In this document: positions 5,473-5,586 of the stretch, in pieces
Layout of the letters: each line of letters begins with the position of its first letter
Position numbering within the stretch: the stretch's first letter is position 1
Source of the DNA: Methylococcaceae bacterium
GTDB lineage: Bacteria; Pseudomonadota; Gammaproteobacteria; Methylococcales; Methylomonadaceae
Length of the DNA: 5,586 bases
Direction: 5' to 3'
NCBI GenBank assembly: GCA_003155565.1
Contig: PMDM01000353.1
Coordinates: 1,033 to 6,618, forward strand
Notes under the pieces: generated by a model
What the model saw: only the letters and a program-made list of their open reading frames with translations
The model's database searches: none
Told to the model about the DNA's origin: nothing
Position numbers and translations under genes: made by a program

Positions 5473-5586
5473 GCATGAGGATTAGCCGGAATATAAGCAG
5501 TTAGGTGATGTTGGTATTGAGATGGCTTATGATGGGATGGAGATTGATTTATAAGCTATGATATTGAAAAAGATAACCGTTCGTCC
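5473..5586. other. right-edge intergenic sequence without a recognised gene
   Basis: Only very short frames occur on either strand, none with a ribosome binding site or a recognisable product. A five-bp inverted repeat, CCGGC and GCCGG (5470-5474, 5485-5489), shares bases with the stronger hairpin to its left. Two TATGAT strings (5528-5533, 5557-5562) have no partner -35 at proper spacing. Confidence 0.4.

Noticed and set aside
1..5586. Mobile elements, CRISPR arrays, tRNA/rRNA genes, toxin-antitoxin pairs or a novel defence-like system
   Set aside because: No terminal inverted repeats, transposase or integrase motifs, regularly spaced repeats, or tRNA-like folds were seen; all sizeable genes are recognised housekeeping families.

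Overview
The window looks like ordinary chromosomal core DNA from a gammaproteobacterium. The evidence is a well-conserved RNase T, a YgiM-type SH3/coiled-coil membrane protein, a CGFS monothiol glutaredoxin (Grx4 type) and an MlaA/VacJ lipoprotein, all with gammaproteobacterial sequence character. The ArgF and MlaA sequences are in my judgement compatible with a methanotroph-like lineage (Methylococcales), but that is an impression and not a demonstrated assignment. I see no transposase, integrase, phage gene, tRNA, rRNA or CRISPR array.

Layout. Positions 1-3284 hold a leftward (minus-strand) cluster, read in the order argD, argF, a ygiM-like gene, ilvD. argD and argF overlap by 11 nt. The ygiM-like gene starts 42 nt after argF, and ilvD starts 68 nt after that and runs off the left edge with only its first 133 codons present. 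argD and argF encode two consecutive-module enzymes of arginine synthesis (N-acetylglutamate semialdehyde to N-acetylornithine; ornithine to citrulline). ilvD encodes the [2Fe-2S] dehydratase of branched-chain amino acid synthesis.

Positions 3285-3467 are a divergent control region. It carries a very good sigma70-type promoter facing argD (TTGCTT, 17 bp, TATAAT), a weaker one facing grxD, and a roughly 76-nt argD leader with two perfect hairpins. The second hairpin is followed by TTTTT and sits immediately before the argD ribosome binding site, so it looks like a transcription attenuator. grxD (rightward) and rnt (leftward) then converge with a 17-nt gap containing a small near-perfect direct repeat that carries both stop codons. 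rnt and mlaA are divergent across 127 nt. The last 217 nt after mlaA hold hairpins but no convincing gene.

The two observations most worth checking are (1) an Arg-to-Gly change in the otherwise invariant S-T-R-T-R carbamoyl-phosphate motif of ArgF, in a protein whose other motifs are all intact, and (2) the terminator-like hairpin in the argD leader. I found no evidence of a new multi-gene system in this window.
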